Both the position numbers and the translations under genes were made by a program. This document shows positions 18,686 through 28,165 of a stretch of DNA of 64,000 nucleotides, one piece after another; the first letter of the stretch is position 1, and each line of letters begins with the position of its first letter. This DNA comes from an uncultured Opitutia bacterium. GTDB lineage: Bacteria > Verrucomicrobiota > Verrucomicrobiia > Opitutales > UBA953. The stretch covers positions 1 through 64,000 of the forward strand of contig CAMFKE010000006.1 of assembly GCA_945957395.1 (NCBI GenBank), in the 5' to 3' direction. The notes beneath the pieces are model-generated. The model was not told where the DNA came from and made no database searches. It worked only from the letters and a program-made list of their open reading frames with translations.

Positions 18686-20116
18686 ATGAGCCGATACACG
18701 ACAGTCACCCGATTCCTTTCAATTCTGCCCGCCGGCATGTTACCCGGAATGGCTGCCGGGATGGCGGCGGGCACCTCCAAACTCCACCCCGCGCTCGCCT
18801 GGCTCCAGCTCCCCGCGCTCGCCCTGCTCGGTTGGTCGCTCGCCCGCGCCGCCCCCACCCCGGCGGGCCTCCTGCGCCCCGGCTTCTGGTTCGGCGCCGT
18901 CATGGCCGGCGTCGTGCTCGGCAATGTCGGCGTGCCCGCCGCGGCGAGCGCCCTCCTGTTCGTCGCCCTCACCGCGTATTGGATGGCGATGGGCGCCGGA
19001 CTCTCCGCACTCCTGCGCCGCGGCGACCTGCTCGGCGTGACAGGCGCCGCGGGCCTGCTCACCCTCGGCGAAGCCGCGCAGACGATGGCGCTGCCGCTGT
19101 TCGGCACCGCGCAACGCCTGGCGTCGGCCTGGGTCGAGTCGGACCTGATGCTGCCGGTCGCCCGACTCGGCGGCACCCTCGCCATCACCTTCCTCGTCGC
19201 GCTCGCCGCCTTCTCGCTTTCCGCCTTCGTCGCCTCGCCCGCCCGGCGCACGCGCATCGCGGCGTCGCTGCTGTTGCCGCTCGCCGCAGCCTCGGGAACG
19301 GCCGCCCTGCTCACCCCGACCGCGAAGCAAACCGACACCGAACCGCGCAGCCTGCGCGTCGCCGTCTGCGGCGCTCAAAACGCCTCCGGCGCCATCCTCA
19401 CGCCCGATGACTTTTTGAAAAAATACCTGCCGCTGCTCGAAAGCGCCGCCGCGCAGGGCGCCCGATTGGCGGTCACCCCGGAAATGGCGCTCTTCGCCGA
19501 CGCCCGCGAACTCGACGCTACGCTCGCGCGGTGCGAAGCCGAGGCGCGCCGGCTGAACATCGCCTGGGCCCTCGGCTTCTCGCGCTCCCTGCCCTCGCTC
19601 AACCAGGCCGTGCTGCTCAACGCCGACAAAGCCGCCGCCGACCGATACACCAAGACCCACCGCGTCCCCTTCCTCGAGCAATACTCGCGCGACGGCGACG
19701 CCCGGGCGGTCACCGGCCTCGTCGGCGGCGTGCGCGTGGGCCTCATGATATGCCAGGACGACAACTTCGAGGATGTCGCGCGCAACCTGGCTCTCGCCGG
19801 CACCCAACTCGCCGCCGTGCCCACCTTCGACTGGCCCGGCGTCGACCGCGCCCACCTGGCCAGCACGCGCAACCGCCCTCGCGAACACGGATTCGCCCTC
19901 GCGCGCGCCGCTATCGGCGGCGTTTCCGCCGTCATCACACCGAACGGCCAAATCGCGGCCTCGCGCGATCACCTGCTCGAAGGAGACGGCCTCGTGGTCG
20001 CGAGCGTCGCGGTCGGCTCCGGCGCGCCCACGCCGCACGCCCGACTCGGCGACCTGCCCGTCCTCGCACTCTCGGCGCTGTGCCTGACGGCGGCCTCGCT
20101 GCGCAGGAAAAGCTGA
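18686..20116 (+). CDS. Apolipoprotein N-acyltransferase-like protein with a nitrilase domain
   Basis: A 476-residue protein. The N-terminal ~215 residues are hydrophobic with about six segments. The C-terminal part is a CN-hydrolase (nitrilase) domain with the full triad: Glu in V-T-P-E-M-A-L-F, Lys in T-K-T-H-R-V-P-F and Cys in M-I-C-Q-D-D. This architecture is that of Lnt, which adds the third acyl chain to lipoproteins at the inner membrane. It differs from typical Lnt in the short membrane part and in C-Q-D where Lnt has C-Y-E. A second, Lnt-related acyl- or amidohydrolase is therefore possible. Monocistronic, followed by a strong terminator. Confidence 0.75.
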   Translation: MSRYTTVTRFLSILPAGMLPGMAAGMAAGTSKLHPALAWLQLPALALLGWSLARAAPTPAGLLRPGFWFGAVMAGVVLGNVGVPAAASALLFVALTAYWMAMGAGLSALLRRGDLLGVTGAAGLLTLGEAAQTMALPLFGTAQRLASAWVESDLMLPVARLGGTLAITFLVALAAFSLSAFVASPARRTRIAASLLLPLAAASGTAALLTPTAKQTDTEPRSLRVAVCGAQNASGAILTPDDFLKKYLPLLESAAAQGARLAVTPEMALFADARELDATLARCEAEARRLNIAWALGFSRSLPSLNQAVLLNADKAAADRYTKTHRVPFLEQYSRDGDARAVTGLVGGVRVGLMICQDDNFEDVARNLALAGTQLAAVPTFDWPGVDRAHLASTRNRPREHGFALARAAIGGVSAVITPNGQIAASRDHLLEGDGLVVASVAVGSGAPTPHARLGDLPVLALSALCLTAASLRRKS

Positions 20117-20122
20117 GAACGA

Positions 20123-20166
20123 AAAAGCCCGGGCCGGCCCTTGTGGAAAGGGCGGCCCGGGCTCTC
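20123..20166. terminator. Terminator between the Lnt-like gene and ispG
   Basis: AAAAAGCCCGGGCCGGCCC, a 9-nt loop and GGGCGGCCCGGGCT with a pyrimidine run. The long stem has one mismatch. It serves convergent genes on both sides. Confidence 0.8.
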
Positions 20167-20182
20167 TCAATCGCGCCAAGCG

Positions 20183-22240
20183 TCAGGCGACGGGAGCGAC
20201 GGCGTCAGGTTCGACCCACTTGCCGTGTTCCTTGATGAGGTCCACGAGGCGCTCGACGGCCTCGGCCTGGTCGATGTTGAACTTCACGCAGTTCTTGCGC
20301 ACGTACAGGTTGATCTTGCCGGGGGCGCCGCCGACATAGCCGAAGTCGGCGTCGGCCATCTCGCCGGGGCCGTTCACGATGCAACCCATGACGGCGATGG
20401 TGACGCCCTTGAGGTGGCCCGTGCGCTCCTTGATTTTGAGCGTGGTGGACTGGATGTCGAAGAGCGTGCGGCCGCACGACGGGCAGGCCACATACTCGGT
20501 CTTGGTCTGGCGCATGCGCGCGCCCTGCAGGATGTTGTAGGCGAGCACGAGGCCCTTCGGCAGGCTCGGGTCCGTTTCCACGGAAACGATGTCGCCAAGG
20601 CCGTCGCAGAAGAGCGCGCCGGCCACCTGGGAGGCCTCCATCAGGCGCCCCTCGAACGAGCCGTCCGAAAGGTCGACCGCATTCTCGGCGGTCGCGCGAA
20701 TCCACAGGGGCGAATCCAGGTGGTGCGTGCGCAGCACGCGGGCCAGGTCGCGGTACGAGCCGAGGGCGTGGAAGCCGGGCGCGGGGCGCGTGAGCGTGAA
20801 CAGCAGTCGTTGGTCGCCCGCATGGGAGAGCAGCGGCAGCAGCGCCTGCACGGCCTCGGCCGTCGCGTCCACCGCGAGCAGCGCCTTTCGCGCCGCGCAG
20901 AAATCGAGCCACTCGCGCAGCGCGGGCGCGTCGGCGGCGCCGAAGTGGCGCGCGATGACCAGCCGGTTGCCCTCGGCGGGCGCCAGCGCGGCGAGGTCGG
21001 CGGGGCGCAGGTGCGCGGCGGGCTCGACCACGAAGGCCTTCACGGCCTGTCCCAGCACGCGCCGCAGCGTGTCCAGCGACTGCAGTTCGTCCGGAGAAAC
21101 AAGCTTCACCATGAGCCCTTCGACGCGGGCCTCCTTGTTCACGCCGTGCGACTCGAGCACCTCGCGCGCGATCTCCTTGTGCTCGGACAGGGGGCGGCCG
21201 GCGGGGGCGAAAACGCGCGGCGGGTGGTCGGGACCGACCGGGCACTTCTCGCCCAGCTCGATCTCCACGGTCTCGCGCTTGTTGTAGTGGAAGGCGTCCA
21301 CGCCGTCGTCCTCGCCTCCGGCGAGCGCGGCGGAGCCATTGAACTTCTTCCACATCGTATGGGCGCGGGCGGCGAGATTGCGCGCCACGGGCACCTCGAA
21401 CCACGGGTCCTCCGTCAGCGAGACGCGGATGGTGTCGCCCAGGCCGTCCTGCAGCAGCGCGCCGATGCCGATGGCGGACTTGATGCGGGCGTCCTCGCCC
21501 TCGCCGGCCTCGGTCACGCCCAGGTGCAGCGGGTAGTTCATGCCGGCCTCGTTCATGCGCTTCACGGCGAGACGGTAGGCCTCGATCATGACCTTGGGAT
21601 TGGAGGACTTCATGGACAGCACGAGATCGCGGAAACCGTGGCTCTCGCAGATGCGGATGAACTCCATGGCGGACTGCACCATGCCCTCCGGCGAGTCGCC
21701 GTAGCGGTTCATGATGCGGTCGGAAAGCGAGCCGTGGTTGGTGCCGATGCGCAGCACGCGACCCAGCGCCTTGGCGCGCAGCACGAGCGGCGAGAACGCC
21801 TCGTGCAGGCGCTCGATCTCACGGTTGTATTCGGCGTCCGTATACTCGCGCTCGGCGAACTTCTTCTTGTCCGCGTAGTTGCCGGGGTTCACGCGCACCT
21901 TCTCCACATGCTCGACGGCCTCCATGGCCGCCACCGGCAGGAAGTGGATGTCGGCCACCAGGGGCTGCGTGAAACCCGCGGCGCGGAACTTCTTGGAAAT
22001 CTCCTTCAGCGCGGCGGCGGCCTGCTTGTTGGGCGCGGTGATGCGGATGATCTCGCAGCCCACTTCGGCCAGCGCGATGCACTGGCGCACCGTGGCCTCC
22101 ACATCCTGCGTGTCCGAGGTGGTCATCGACTGCAGGCGGATCGGGTTGGCTCCGCCGACGCCGACGCCGCCGATGATGACCTCTCGGGTCGGGCGACGCA
22201 GGGAGCGGAAGCGGGACAGGGCGTATTCGGGCTGGTTCAT
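20183..22240 (-). CDS. ispG: 4-hydroxy-3-methylbut-2-enyl diphosphate synthase, large form
   Basis: A 685-residue IspG (GcpE), the penultimate step of the MEP isoprenoid pathway, reducing MEcPP to HMBPP. The N-terminal barrel has I-R-L-Q-S-M-T-T-S-D-T and the middle N-P-G-N-Y. The C-terminal iron-sulfur domain has C-P-S-C-G-R-T-L-F-D and G-C-I-V-N-G-P-G-E, giving the three cluster cysteines. Typical E. coli-like IspG is about 370 residues; the extra ~270 form an inserted domain between barrel and cluster domain, as in Chlamydiae, Bacteroidetes and plants. Third gene of the dxr-rseP-ispG minus-strand operon, 66 nt after rseP. Confidence 0.95.
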   Translation of the reverse strand: MNQPEYALSRFRSLRRPTREVIIGGVGVGGANPIRLQSMTTSDTQDVEATVRQCIALAEVGCEIIRITAPNKQAAAALKEISKKFRAAGFTQPLVADIHFLPVAAMEAVEHVEKVRVNPGNYADKKKFAEREYTDAEYNREIERLHEAFSPLVLRAKALGRVLRIGTNHGSLSDRIMNRYGDSPEGMVQSAMEFIRICESHGFRDLVLSMKSSNPKVMIEAYRLAVKRMNEAGMNYPLHLGVTEAGEGEDARIKSAIGIGALLQDGLGDTIRVSLTEDPWFEVPVARNLAARAHTMWKKFNGSAALAGGEDDGVDAFHYNKRETVEIELGEKCPVGPDHPPRVFAPAGRPLSEHKEIAREVLESHGVNKEARVEGLMVKLVSPDELQSLDTLRRVLGQAVKAFVVEPAAHLRPADLAALAPAEGNRLVIARHFGAADAPALREWLDFCAARKALLAVDATAEAVQALLPLLSHAGDQRLLFTLTRPAPGFHALGSYRDLARVLRTHHLDSPLWIRATAENAVDLSDGSFEGRLMEASQVAGALFCDGLGDIVSVETDPSLPKGLVLAYNILQGARMRQTKTEYVACPSCGRTLFDIQSTTLKIKERTGHLKGVTIAVMGCIVNGPGEMADADFGYVGGAPGKINLYVRKNCVKFNIDQAEAVERLVDLIKEHGKWVEPDAVAPVA

Positions 22241-22306
22241 GGACGGGAAAACAGTGGTTTTTTGGGAAAGGGAAAGTCCGGGAAAGGTCTTAAAAAGGGG
22301 CTCGGC

Positions 22307-24154
22307 TCACTTCCCCTTGGCGGGGAATTCGATGGCGCGTTCGGAGTACAGCTCGGCGAGCGCCTTGCGCTCCGCCTCCTGACCGCCGCGCAGACGGCGG
22401 ATGTCCTGCCAGAGCACGAAGGCCATCAGGCCGAAGAGCACGACCACGAACACCGTCTGCACGACCTCCACCACGCGCTGGTTCAGCGGGCGCCCGCGCA
22501 GCTTCTCAAGCGTGGCGTACACCATGTGGCCGCCGTCGAGCACGGGCAGCGGCAGCAGGTTCATGATGGCGAGGTTCACGTTGATGAGCAGCGTGAACCA
22601 GACCACATTGCGCAGGCTGTCGGCGATGTCGTAGTAGATGCGCGCGATGCCCACGACCCCGGTGAGGTGCTTGAGGTTCACATCCGAACCCGGCGCCACG
22701 AGCGACTTGAGCGTGGCCAGCGTGGTCGACACGGTGTCGGCCAGGTAGACCCACGGCGCCCGGCGCACATTGCTAACCTCGCGGCGCGTGCCGATGCCCA
22801 CGGCCGGCTTCATCTTCGGCGCGATTTCCGAAAACCCGGCGCCGCGCAGGTCGGCGTTGAACGCGCGACCTTCCATGTCGCGCAGGTACAGGGTGACAGG
22901 CGCCCCCTCCGGCGTTTTCTTCGCGCTGGCGATGACCTCGGCGAAATCGGTCGTGCGGCGCACCAGGGTGGCCCCGCCCACGGCGTACAGGATGTTGCCG
23001 GAGGCCAGCGCCGCGGCGTGCGCGGAGTCGGCGGGCACGCCCTCCTTCACCATCAGGTTCACGCGCGGCGACTTGCGCGAGCGCAGCTCCTTGGGCGAAG
23101 CCGGGTCCTCGGGCACCGGCACGAGCTCAACGCGCCTCGCCAGGCCGTTTTCTGAAAACTCCAGGCACAGCAGGGGGTGCGTGACGGGCACGACCTCGGG
23201 CGTGATGGTCAGCGTGAGACGCTGCGCCTCGCCGGCCTCGCCGCGCTCCACGAGCACGCTCATGGGCGATTCGCCGGCGGCGGCTATGGCCTCCCTGAAG
23301 TGGTCGAACGAGAGGATGTTCACGCCGTTCACCGACACGATGCGGTCGCCGGCCTTCAGCCCCGCTCGCGCCGCCGGCGACTGCGAATTCTCGGGCAGCT
23401 CGGCGTAGACCGGCTCGCTGTTGCGGATGCCCACGCTGCGCAGCAAGTCGCCGCCACCGGTGCGGTCGGCCATCACCGGGGTGAGCGCCACGGGCGCCGG
23501 CAGCAGCTTGCCGTCTCGCTCGACGGTGAACTCGGCCAACGGGCGCCCCTGCTCGTCGCGCCGCGAGCCCAGCGCCACGGCGTGCGAAAACTCGTTGAAG
23601 GTCGACACCGGCACGCCGTCCACCGCGACCACCTTGTCGCCCAGGCGCAGGTCGGCCTGCGCGGCCGGCGCCTTCACCTTGGGCCCGCCGGGCGTCACGG
23701 CGATTTCGCTCTCGATGAAGCCGATGACGGTGGAGTCGTTGCCGACCAGCTCGGGACGCCCGAAAATCGAGAGCACGCAGGCGAGCAGGATGGCGAAGAG
23801 GATGTTGAAGGCCGCCCCCATCACCGCGACGATCATCTTGTCGGCGTAGCCGATCTTGGGGAGGCGCTCGGCGTCGTCGTCCGTCTCGCCCTCCACCGCG
23901 GACATGTCGGCCATCTGCGGCAGCGCGACATAGCCGCCCAGGGGGAAAAGCGAGATGCGGTAGTCCACGCCGTCCTTGCCGGTCCAGCCCCAGATCCTCG
24001 GACCGAAGCCGATGGAGAAGCGCTCCACCTTCAGCCCGCGGCGCTTGGCGGCGAGGAAGTGACCGAGCTCGTGAACGAAGATGGTGCCGCCGAAGAAGAG
24101 TACGGCGAGCGCGACGCCCCACGCGCTGCGCAGGATTTCAAAGAGACTGTCCAT
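22307..24154 (-). CDS. rseP: Site-2 intramembrane metalloprotease RseP
   Basis: A 615-residue inner-membrane zinc protease. The N-terminal transmembrane helix carries F-V-H-E-L-G-H-F (H-E-x-x-H) and the C-terminal one N-L-L-P-L-P-V-L-D-G-G-H (the L-D-G ligand). Two PDZ-like regions lie in the periplasmic loop (about 215-290 with G-L-K-A-G-D-R-I, and a second at about 370-430). RseP cleaves membrane-embedded substrates such as anti-sigma factors and signal-peptide remnants. It is longer than E. coli RseP (450), mainly in the PDZ part. It lies between dxr and ispG, an arrangement found in several phyla. Confidence 0.93.
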   Translation of the reverse strand: MDSLFEILRSAWGVALAVLFFGGTIFVHELGHFLAAKRRGLKVERFSIGFGPRIWGWTGKDGVDYRISLFPLGGYVALPQMADMSAVEGETDDDAERLPKIGYADKMIVAVMGAAFNILFAILLACVLSIFGRPELVGNDSTVIGFIESEIAVTPGGPKVKAPAAQADLRLGDKVVAVDGVPVSTFNEFSHAVALGSRRDEQGRPLAEFTVERDGKLLPAPVALTPVMADRTGGGDLLRSVGIRNSEPVYAELPENSQSPAARAGLKAGDRIVSVNGVNILSFDHFREAIAAAGESPMSVLVERGEAGEAQRLTLTITPEVVPVTHPLLCLEFSENGLARRVELVPVPEDPASPKELRSRKSPRVNLMVKEGVPADSAHAAALASGNILYAVGGATLVRRTTDFAEVIASAKKTPEGAPVTLYLRDMEGRAFNADLRGAGFSEIAPKMKPAVGIGTRREVSNVRRAPWVYLADTVSTTLATLKSLVAPGSDVNLKHLTGVVGIARIYYDIADSLRNVVWFTLLINVNLAIMNLLPLPVLDGGHMVYATLEKLRGRPLNQRVVEVVQTVFVVVLFGLMAFVLWQDIRRLRGGQEAERKALAELYSERAIEFPAKGK

Positions 24155-24155
24155 A

Positions 24156-24205
24156 AGTGAAAGGCTTGGGGCTGAAGGCTAAGGGCGAAGGCCGGGGCGA
24201 AAGTG
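24156..24205 (-). repeat. Heptad-iterated tract between rseP and dxr
   Basis: Plus-strand reading gives 7-mers GTGAAAG, GCTTGGG, GCTGAAG, GCTAAGG, GCGAAGG immediately before the rseP start codon on minus. No clear inverted partner is present outside coding sequence. Confidence 0.4.
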
Positions 24206-24291
24206 GACGCGAATCGCTTCGTCGGCCAAATCGCCCGGCAAGGAGCGTGCGCGCGAATCCCCCGCCTCGGCGGACGACCCGTCGGCGCGCT

Positions 24292-25461
24292 TCAGCTTTT
24301 CAGGGTCTTCGATATGCCGGCGGCGACCACGCGCGCCTCGGCGTCCGCGGCGAGCACCTCGTCGAGCGTGTCGGGCTCGCGGTTGGGCATCGCGGCGAGC
24401 GTGCGCTCGACGAGCTCGGGGATGGCCAGGAAGGGGATCTTGCCGGCGAGGAAGTCGGCCACCGCCACCTCGTTGGAGGCGTTGAACACGGCGGGCGCGC
24501 AGCCGGCGGCCTTGGACGCCTCGCGCGCCAGGCGCAGGCAGGGGAAGCGCGAGTAGTCGGGCGGGCGGATGTCGAGCCGGATGGCCTGCGCGAAATCCAG
24601 CGTGGGCACCACGGCTCCGGCGCGCTCGGGGTGGAAGAGGCAGTGCTGGATGGCGAAGGTCATCGAGGGCGGCGAGAGGTGCGCCAGGATGGAGCCGTCC
24701 ACGAACTGCACCATGGAGTGGATGATGGACTGCGGGTGCACCACGATGTCGATGCGGTCTTCCGGCAGGTCGAACAGCCAGCGCGCCTCGATGAGCTCGA
24801 GGCCCTTGTTGGCCATGGTGGAGGAGTCCACCGTGACCTTCGGGCCCATGCTCCAGTTCGGGTGCTTCAGCGCCTGCTCGGGCGTGACGGTGCGCATCTC
24901 CTCGATCGTCGAGTCGCGGAAACGCCCGCCGGAGGCCGTGAGGATGAGCCGGTCCACGAAGCGCTTGGGCTCCGCGTGCAGGCATTGGAAAATCGCGTTG
25001 TGCTCGCTGTCCATCGGCAGGATGGACACGCCGTGGCGCGCCGCCTCGGCCATGACGAACTTGCCCGCCAGCACCAGGATCTCCTTGGACGCCACGGCCA
25101 CGGACTTCTTCGCGCGGATGGCGGCGAGCGTGGGCTTGAGGCCCAGCGTGCCCACCACGGCGGTCACCACCAGGTCGGCCTCGGGCAGCGTGGACAGCTC
25201 GATGAGCCCGTCCAACCCGCTCACGATGCGCACATGCGCCGGGAACAGACCCGAGGCGCGCGCCTCGGCGGCCGCCTTTTCCTCGAAAATCGCCACATGC
25301 GGCACGGCGAACTCGCGCACGATGTCGGCCAGTTCGCGGTAGCGCGAATTGGCGGCCACCGCGAGGATGCGGATGCGGTCGCGGTGCTTGCGCGCGACCT
25401 TCAGCGTGCTGTCGCCGATCGAGCCGGTGGCTCCGAGGAGAACGATGTTTTTGACGGACAT
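24292..25461 (-). CDS. dxr: 1-deoxy-D-xylulose 5-phosphate reductoisomerase
   Basis: A 389-residue enzyme of the MEP pathway making MEP from DXP with NADPH and a divalent metal. N-terminal L-G-A-T-G-S-I-G-D-S-T binds NADPH. The middle has D-S-E-H-N-A-I-F-Q-C and A-S-G-G-R-F-R-D. The metal/substrate segment H-P-N-W-S-M-G and N-K-G-L-E-L-I-E-A follow. ATG 25461 gives the normal N terminus M-S-V-K-N-I-V-L-L-G. It is the first gene of dxr-rseP-ispG and divergent from queC. Confidence 0.96.
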   Translation of the reverse strand: MSVKNIVLLGATGSIGDSTLKVARKHRDRIRILAVAANSRYRELADIVREFAVPHVAIFEEKAAAEARASGLFPAHVRIVSGLDGLIELSTLPEADLVVTAVVGTLGLKPTLAAIRAKKSVAVASKEILVLAGKFVMAEAARHGVSILPMDSEHNAIFQCLHAEPKRFVDRLILTASGGRFRDSTIEEMRTVTPEQALKHPNWSMGPKVTVDSSTMANKGLELIEARWLFDLPEDRIDIVVHPQSIIHSMVQFVDGSILAHLSPPSMTFAIQHCLFHPERAGAVVPTLDFAQAIRLDIRPPDYSRFPCLRLAREASKAAGCAPAVFNASNEVAVADFLAGKIPFLAIPELVERTLAAMPNREPDTLDEVLAADAEARVVAAGISKTLKS

Positions 25462-25594
25462 GGGCGGGCGCAGAGGCAAAAGCCGCCCCGGGGGTTGGCA
25501 ATGGCAAAGCGGCCCCGCCGCCCCGCCCCCTACCCCGGGGAAAATTTCCGGTGGCCATCGGGCCCCTCGGTCGCTGCAATAAAGTCCACACGCC

Positions 25595-26266
25595 ATGCGA
25601 ACCGTCGTCGTCTATTCCGGGGGGCTCGACTCCACCGTCCTCCTCGCCCACCTGCTCGCCGAGGGGCGCGAAGTGCACGCCCTGACCATCCACTACGGCC
25701 AGCGCCACGCCCGCGAAATCGAATCGGCCCGCGCGGTCTGCGCCCACTACGGCGTGGAGCACCGGGTGGCCGACCTGCGCGCGCTCGGCGCCATCTTCGG
25801 CTCGAACAGCCTGACCAACACGGCCGTGGATGTCGCCGAAGGCCACTACACCGAGGAGTCCATGAAGACCACCGTGGTGCCCAACCGGAACATGATACTC
25901 CTGGCCGTCGCCGCCGCCCGCGCCATCGCGCTGAAGGCCGACACCCTCGCCTACGCCGCCCACAGCGGCGACCACACCATCTACCCGGACTGCCGCCCCG
26001 AGTTCGCCGACGCCATGGACCACGCCATCGGCCTGGCCGACTGGCATAAGGTGCGCCTGGAGCGCCCCATGGTGAACTGGTCCAAATCCGACATCGTGCG
26101 CCGCGGCGCCGAACTGGGCGTGCCCTTCGCGCTCACCTGGTCCTGCTACAAGGGCGGCGCCAAACACTGCGGCCGCTGCGGCACCTGCGTGGAACGCCGC
26201 GAGGCCTTCCGCCTCGCCGGCATCGCCGACCCCACCGAGTACGCCGACGACGCCCCGGCCGCCTAG
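25595..26266 (+). CDS. queC: 7-cyano-7-deazaguanine synthase
   Basis: A 223-residue ATP-dependent enzyme that makes preQ0 from 7-carboxy-7-deazaguanine on the way to queuosine. The PP-loop Y-S-G-G-L-D-S-T is at residues 8-15, and the zinc site [15 protein letters not shown] closes the domain. The downstream enzyme QueF is encoded at 31.3-31.8 kb on the other strand, so the queuosine genes are near each other but not in one operon; queD and queE are not in the window. Confidence 0.96.
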   Translation: MRTVVVYSGGLDSTVLLAHLLAEGREVHALTIHYGQRHAREIESARAVCAHYGVEHRVADLRALGAIFGSNSLTNTAVDVAEGHYTEESMKTTVVPNRNMILLAVAAARAIALKADTLAYAAHSGDHTIYPDCRPEFADAMDHAIGLADWHKVRLERPMVNWSKSDIVRRGAELGVPFALTWSCYKGGAKHCGRCGTCVERREAFRLAGIADPTEYADDAPAA

Positions 26267-26288
26267 CCGCAACCCGGGAAACCGGGTT

Positions 26289-26431
26289 AAAGGCGGAACG
26301 CAGAAGGCATAATGCAGAAGTGGCCCCGCCTGCGACTCGGCGCGTGCAGACCATTTTCGGAAAGGGTCACCAAGCGGGCCGCCCACCGGGCGGCCCCACT
26401 TCTGCATTCCGCACTCCGACTTCCGCCTTCC
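26289..26431. repeat. 143-nt heptad-iterated inverted repeat between queC and the sulfatase
   Basis: The left arm (26290-26327) reads as 7-mers AAGGCGG, AACGCAG, AAGGCAT, AATGCAG, AAGTGGC. The right arm (26392-26430) on the reverse strand reads AAGGCGG, AAGTCGG, AGTGCGG, AATGCAG, AAGTGGG. About 30 of 38 positions agree. A perfect 9-bp hairpin (26376-26384 with 26388-26396) is nested at the base of the right arm and competes with it. The element fills the spacer between convergent genes, where it could also end transcription. Confidence 0.7.
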
Positions 26432-26444
26432 TATAGGGCCCGCC

Positions 26445-28103
26445 TCAGCGGCAACTGAACGCCGGCGCCGGCGCCTTCGAGCCCGGCTTCACCCGGGCGC
26501 GTTCGGGCACCTCGCCGCCCTTGTCGTCGCCCCACGGGGCGGTCTTGTCTGCATAGCGCACGGCCAGCTCCTCCAGGCGCTTTTCCAAGGCCTTTCGCTC
26601 GGCGGCGAACGCGGGGTCGTCGGCGATGTTGCGCATCTCACGCGGGTCGCGGGTGAGGTCGTACATCTCGGTGAAACCTCGCTCGTAGTAGCGGATGAGC
26701 TTCCTGTCGGCGGTGCGCACCGACACATACGCGCCGACATGGTGCTCGACGGTGTCCTCGTAGAAATGCGTGTAGGCCGCGTCGCGCACGCTCGTCTTCT
26801 CCCCCGTGAGCAGCGGCGCCAGCGAGACGCCGTGCATGGCGGGGTCGGCGGGCAACCCGGCGAAGTCCATGAAGGTCGGCAGGAAGTCCGCGTTCTGCAC
26901 GAGCCCGGGCACGCGCGCGCCGGGCTTGAGCTTGCCGGGCCAGCGCACGATCAGCGGCATGCGCAGCGACTCCTCGTAGGCGAAGCGCTTGTCGTACCAG
27001 CCGTGCTCGCCGAGGAAGAAGCCCTGGTCGGAGCTGTACACGACCACCGTGTTTTCATCGAGCCCGGCGGCCTTGAGGTAATCGAGCACACGGCCGACCG
27101 AAGTATCCACGCCCTTCACACACCGCAGGTAGTTCGTCATGTACCGACGATACTTCCAACGCAGCAGCGCCTCGCCCTTCGGCGGGTTCGCCAGGAACGC
27201 GGCGTTCTCCTCGGCGTACGCCTTCTCGAAAATGGCACGCTCCTCCGGCGACATGCGCACCAGGCTGGCTGACAGGCCGCCGCCGAGGAACTCCTTCCTG
27301 CCGGTGGGCAGGAGCAGGTCGTTGTCGAAATACAGGTGGTCGCCGATGCGCATGCGCGCCTCCGCCGCGGCGGGCGAGCGCGTGGCGTAGTCGTCGAACA
27401 GGTTCGACGGCTCGGGCCACTCGCGCCCCTTGAACAGGTTCACCTCGTTGGGCCCGGGCACCCAGTTGCGGTGCGGCGCCTTGTGGTGCAGCATGAGCAC
27501 GAACGGCTTCTTCGGGTCGCGCCCGGACTTCAGCCATTCCAGCGCCCGATCGGTGAGCACCTCCGTCACATGCCCGGGGTACTTCTTGCGACCCGTCGCG
27601 GTGTTCAGTTCCGGCGAATAGTACTGGCCGTGCCCGGGCAGCGCCTCGAAATGGTCGAAGCCCGCCTTCGGCGCCGACGCGTCGCCCAGGTGCCACTTGC
27701 CGATGAGCGCCGACTGGTACCCGGCCTCCCGCATCACCTGCGGCAGCATGCGCTGACGCGTGTCGAACGCCGGCGAGAGTTCGTTGGAGAAGTAGCGATT
27801 GGAGTGCGAGAAGCGCCCGGTGAGCACGATGCCGCGCGACGGACCGCAGATCGGGTTGCCGCACACGCAGTTCTCGAAGGTCACGCCTTCGCGCGCCATC
27901 GCGTCCAGCCGGGGCGTCACATCGTCGCCGAAACGCGACCCGTACGCGCCGAGCGCCTGGGCCGCATGGTCGTCGGAAAAAATGAAGATGATGTTGGGCT
28001 TCGCCCCGGAAAGCTTCGCCGCAGGCGCCTCCTGAGCGACGCCGGCGCTTGCGACGAAGGACGACAGGGCGACTAGGGAGAGAGCTGGTGCAAGGCGGGG
28101 CAT
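26445..28103 (-). CDS. Secreted sulfatase (formylglycine type)
   Basis: A 552-residue arylsulfatase-family hydrolase with a signal peptide (residues 1-23, ending A-G-V-A-Q). The metal-binding I-F-I-F-S-D-D-H-A-A is near residue 45. The modification motif C-G-P-S-R is near residue 90, whose Cys must be converted to formylglycine. G-K-W-H-L-G is the usual second motif, and Y-S-S-D-Q-G-F-F-L-G-E-H-G-W-Y the third. Such enzymes remove sulfate from polysaccharides outside the cytoplasm; the substrate is not evident. No sulfatase-maturating enzyme lies in the window. Last gene of the long minus-strand run. Confidence 0.93.
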   Translation of the reverse strand: MPRLAPALSLVALSSFVASAGVAQEAPAAKLSGAKPNIIFIFSDDHAAQALGAYGSRFGDDVTPRLDAMAREGVTFENCVCGNPICGPSRGIVLTGRFSHSNRYFSNELSPAFDTRQRMLPQVMREAGYQSALIGKWHLGDASAPKAGFDHFEALPGHGQYYSPELNTATGRKKYPGHVTEVLTDRALEWLKSGRDPKKPFVLMLHHKAPHRNWVPGPNEVNLFKGREWPEPSNLFDDYATRSPAAAEARMRIGDHLYFDNDLLLPTGRKEFLGGGLSASLVRMSPEERAIFEKAYAEENAAFLANPPKGEALLRWKYRRYMTNYLRCVKGVDTSVGRVLDYLKAAGLDENTVVVYSSDQGFFLGEHGWYDKRFAYEESLRMPLIVRWPGKLKPGARVPGLVQNADFLPTFMDFAGLPADPAMHGVSLAPLLTGEKTSVRDAAYTHFYEDTVEHHVGAYVSVRTADRKLIRYYERGFTEMYDLTRDPREMRNIADDPAFAAERKALEKRLEELAVRYADKTAPWGDDKGGEVPERARVKPGSKAPAPAFSCR

Positions 28104-28165
28104 AGGCTTCCACGGCTACCCCGACGGGCGGCCTTCGCCACCCGAAAGAGCGTCGTAAACGCGTC

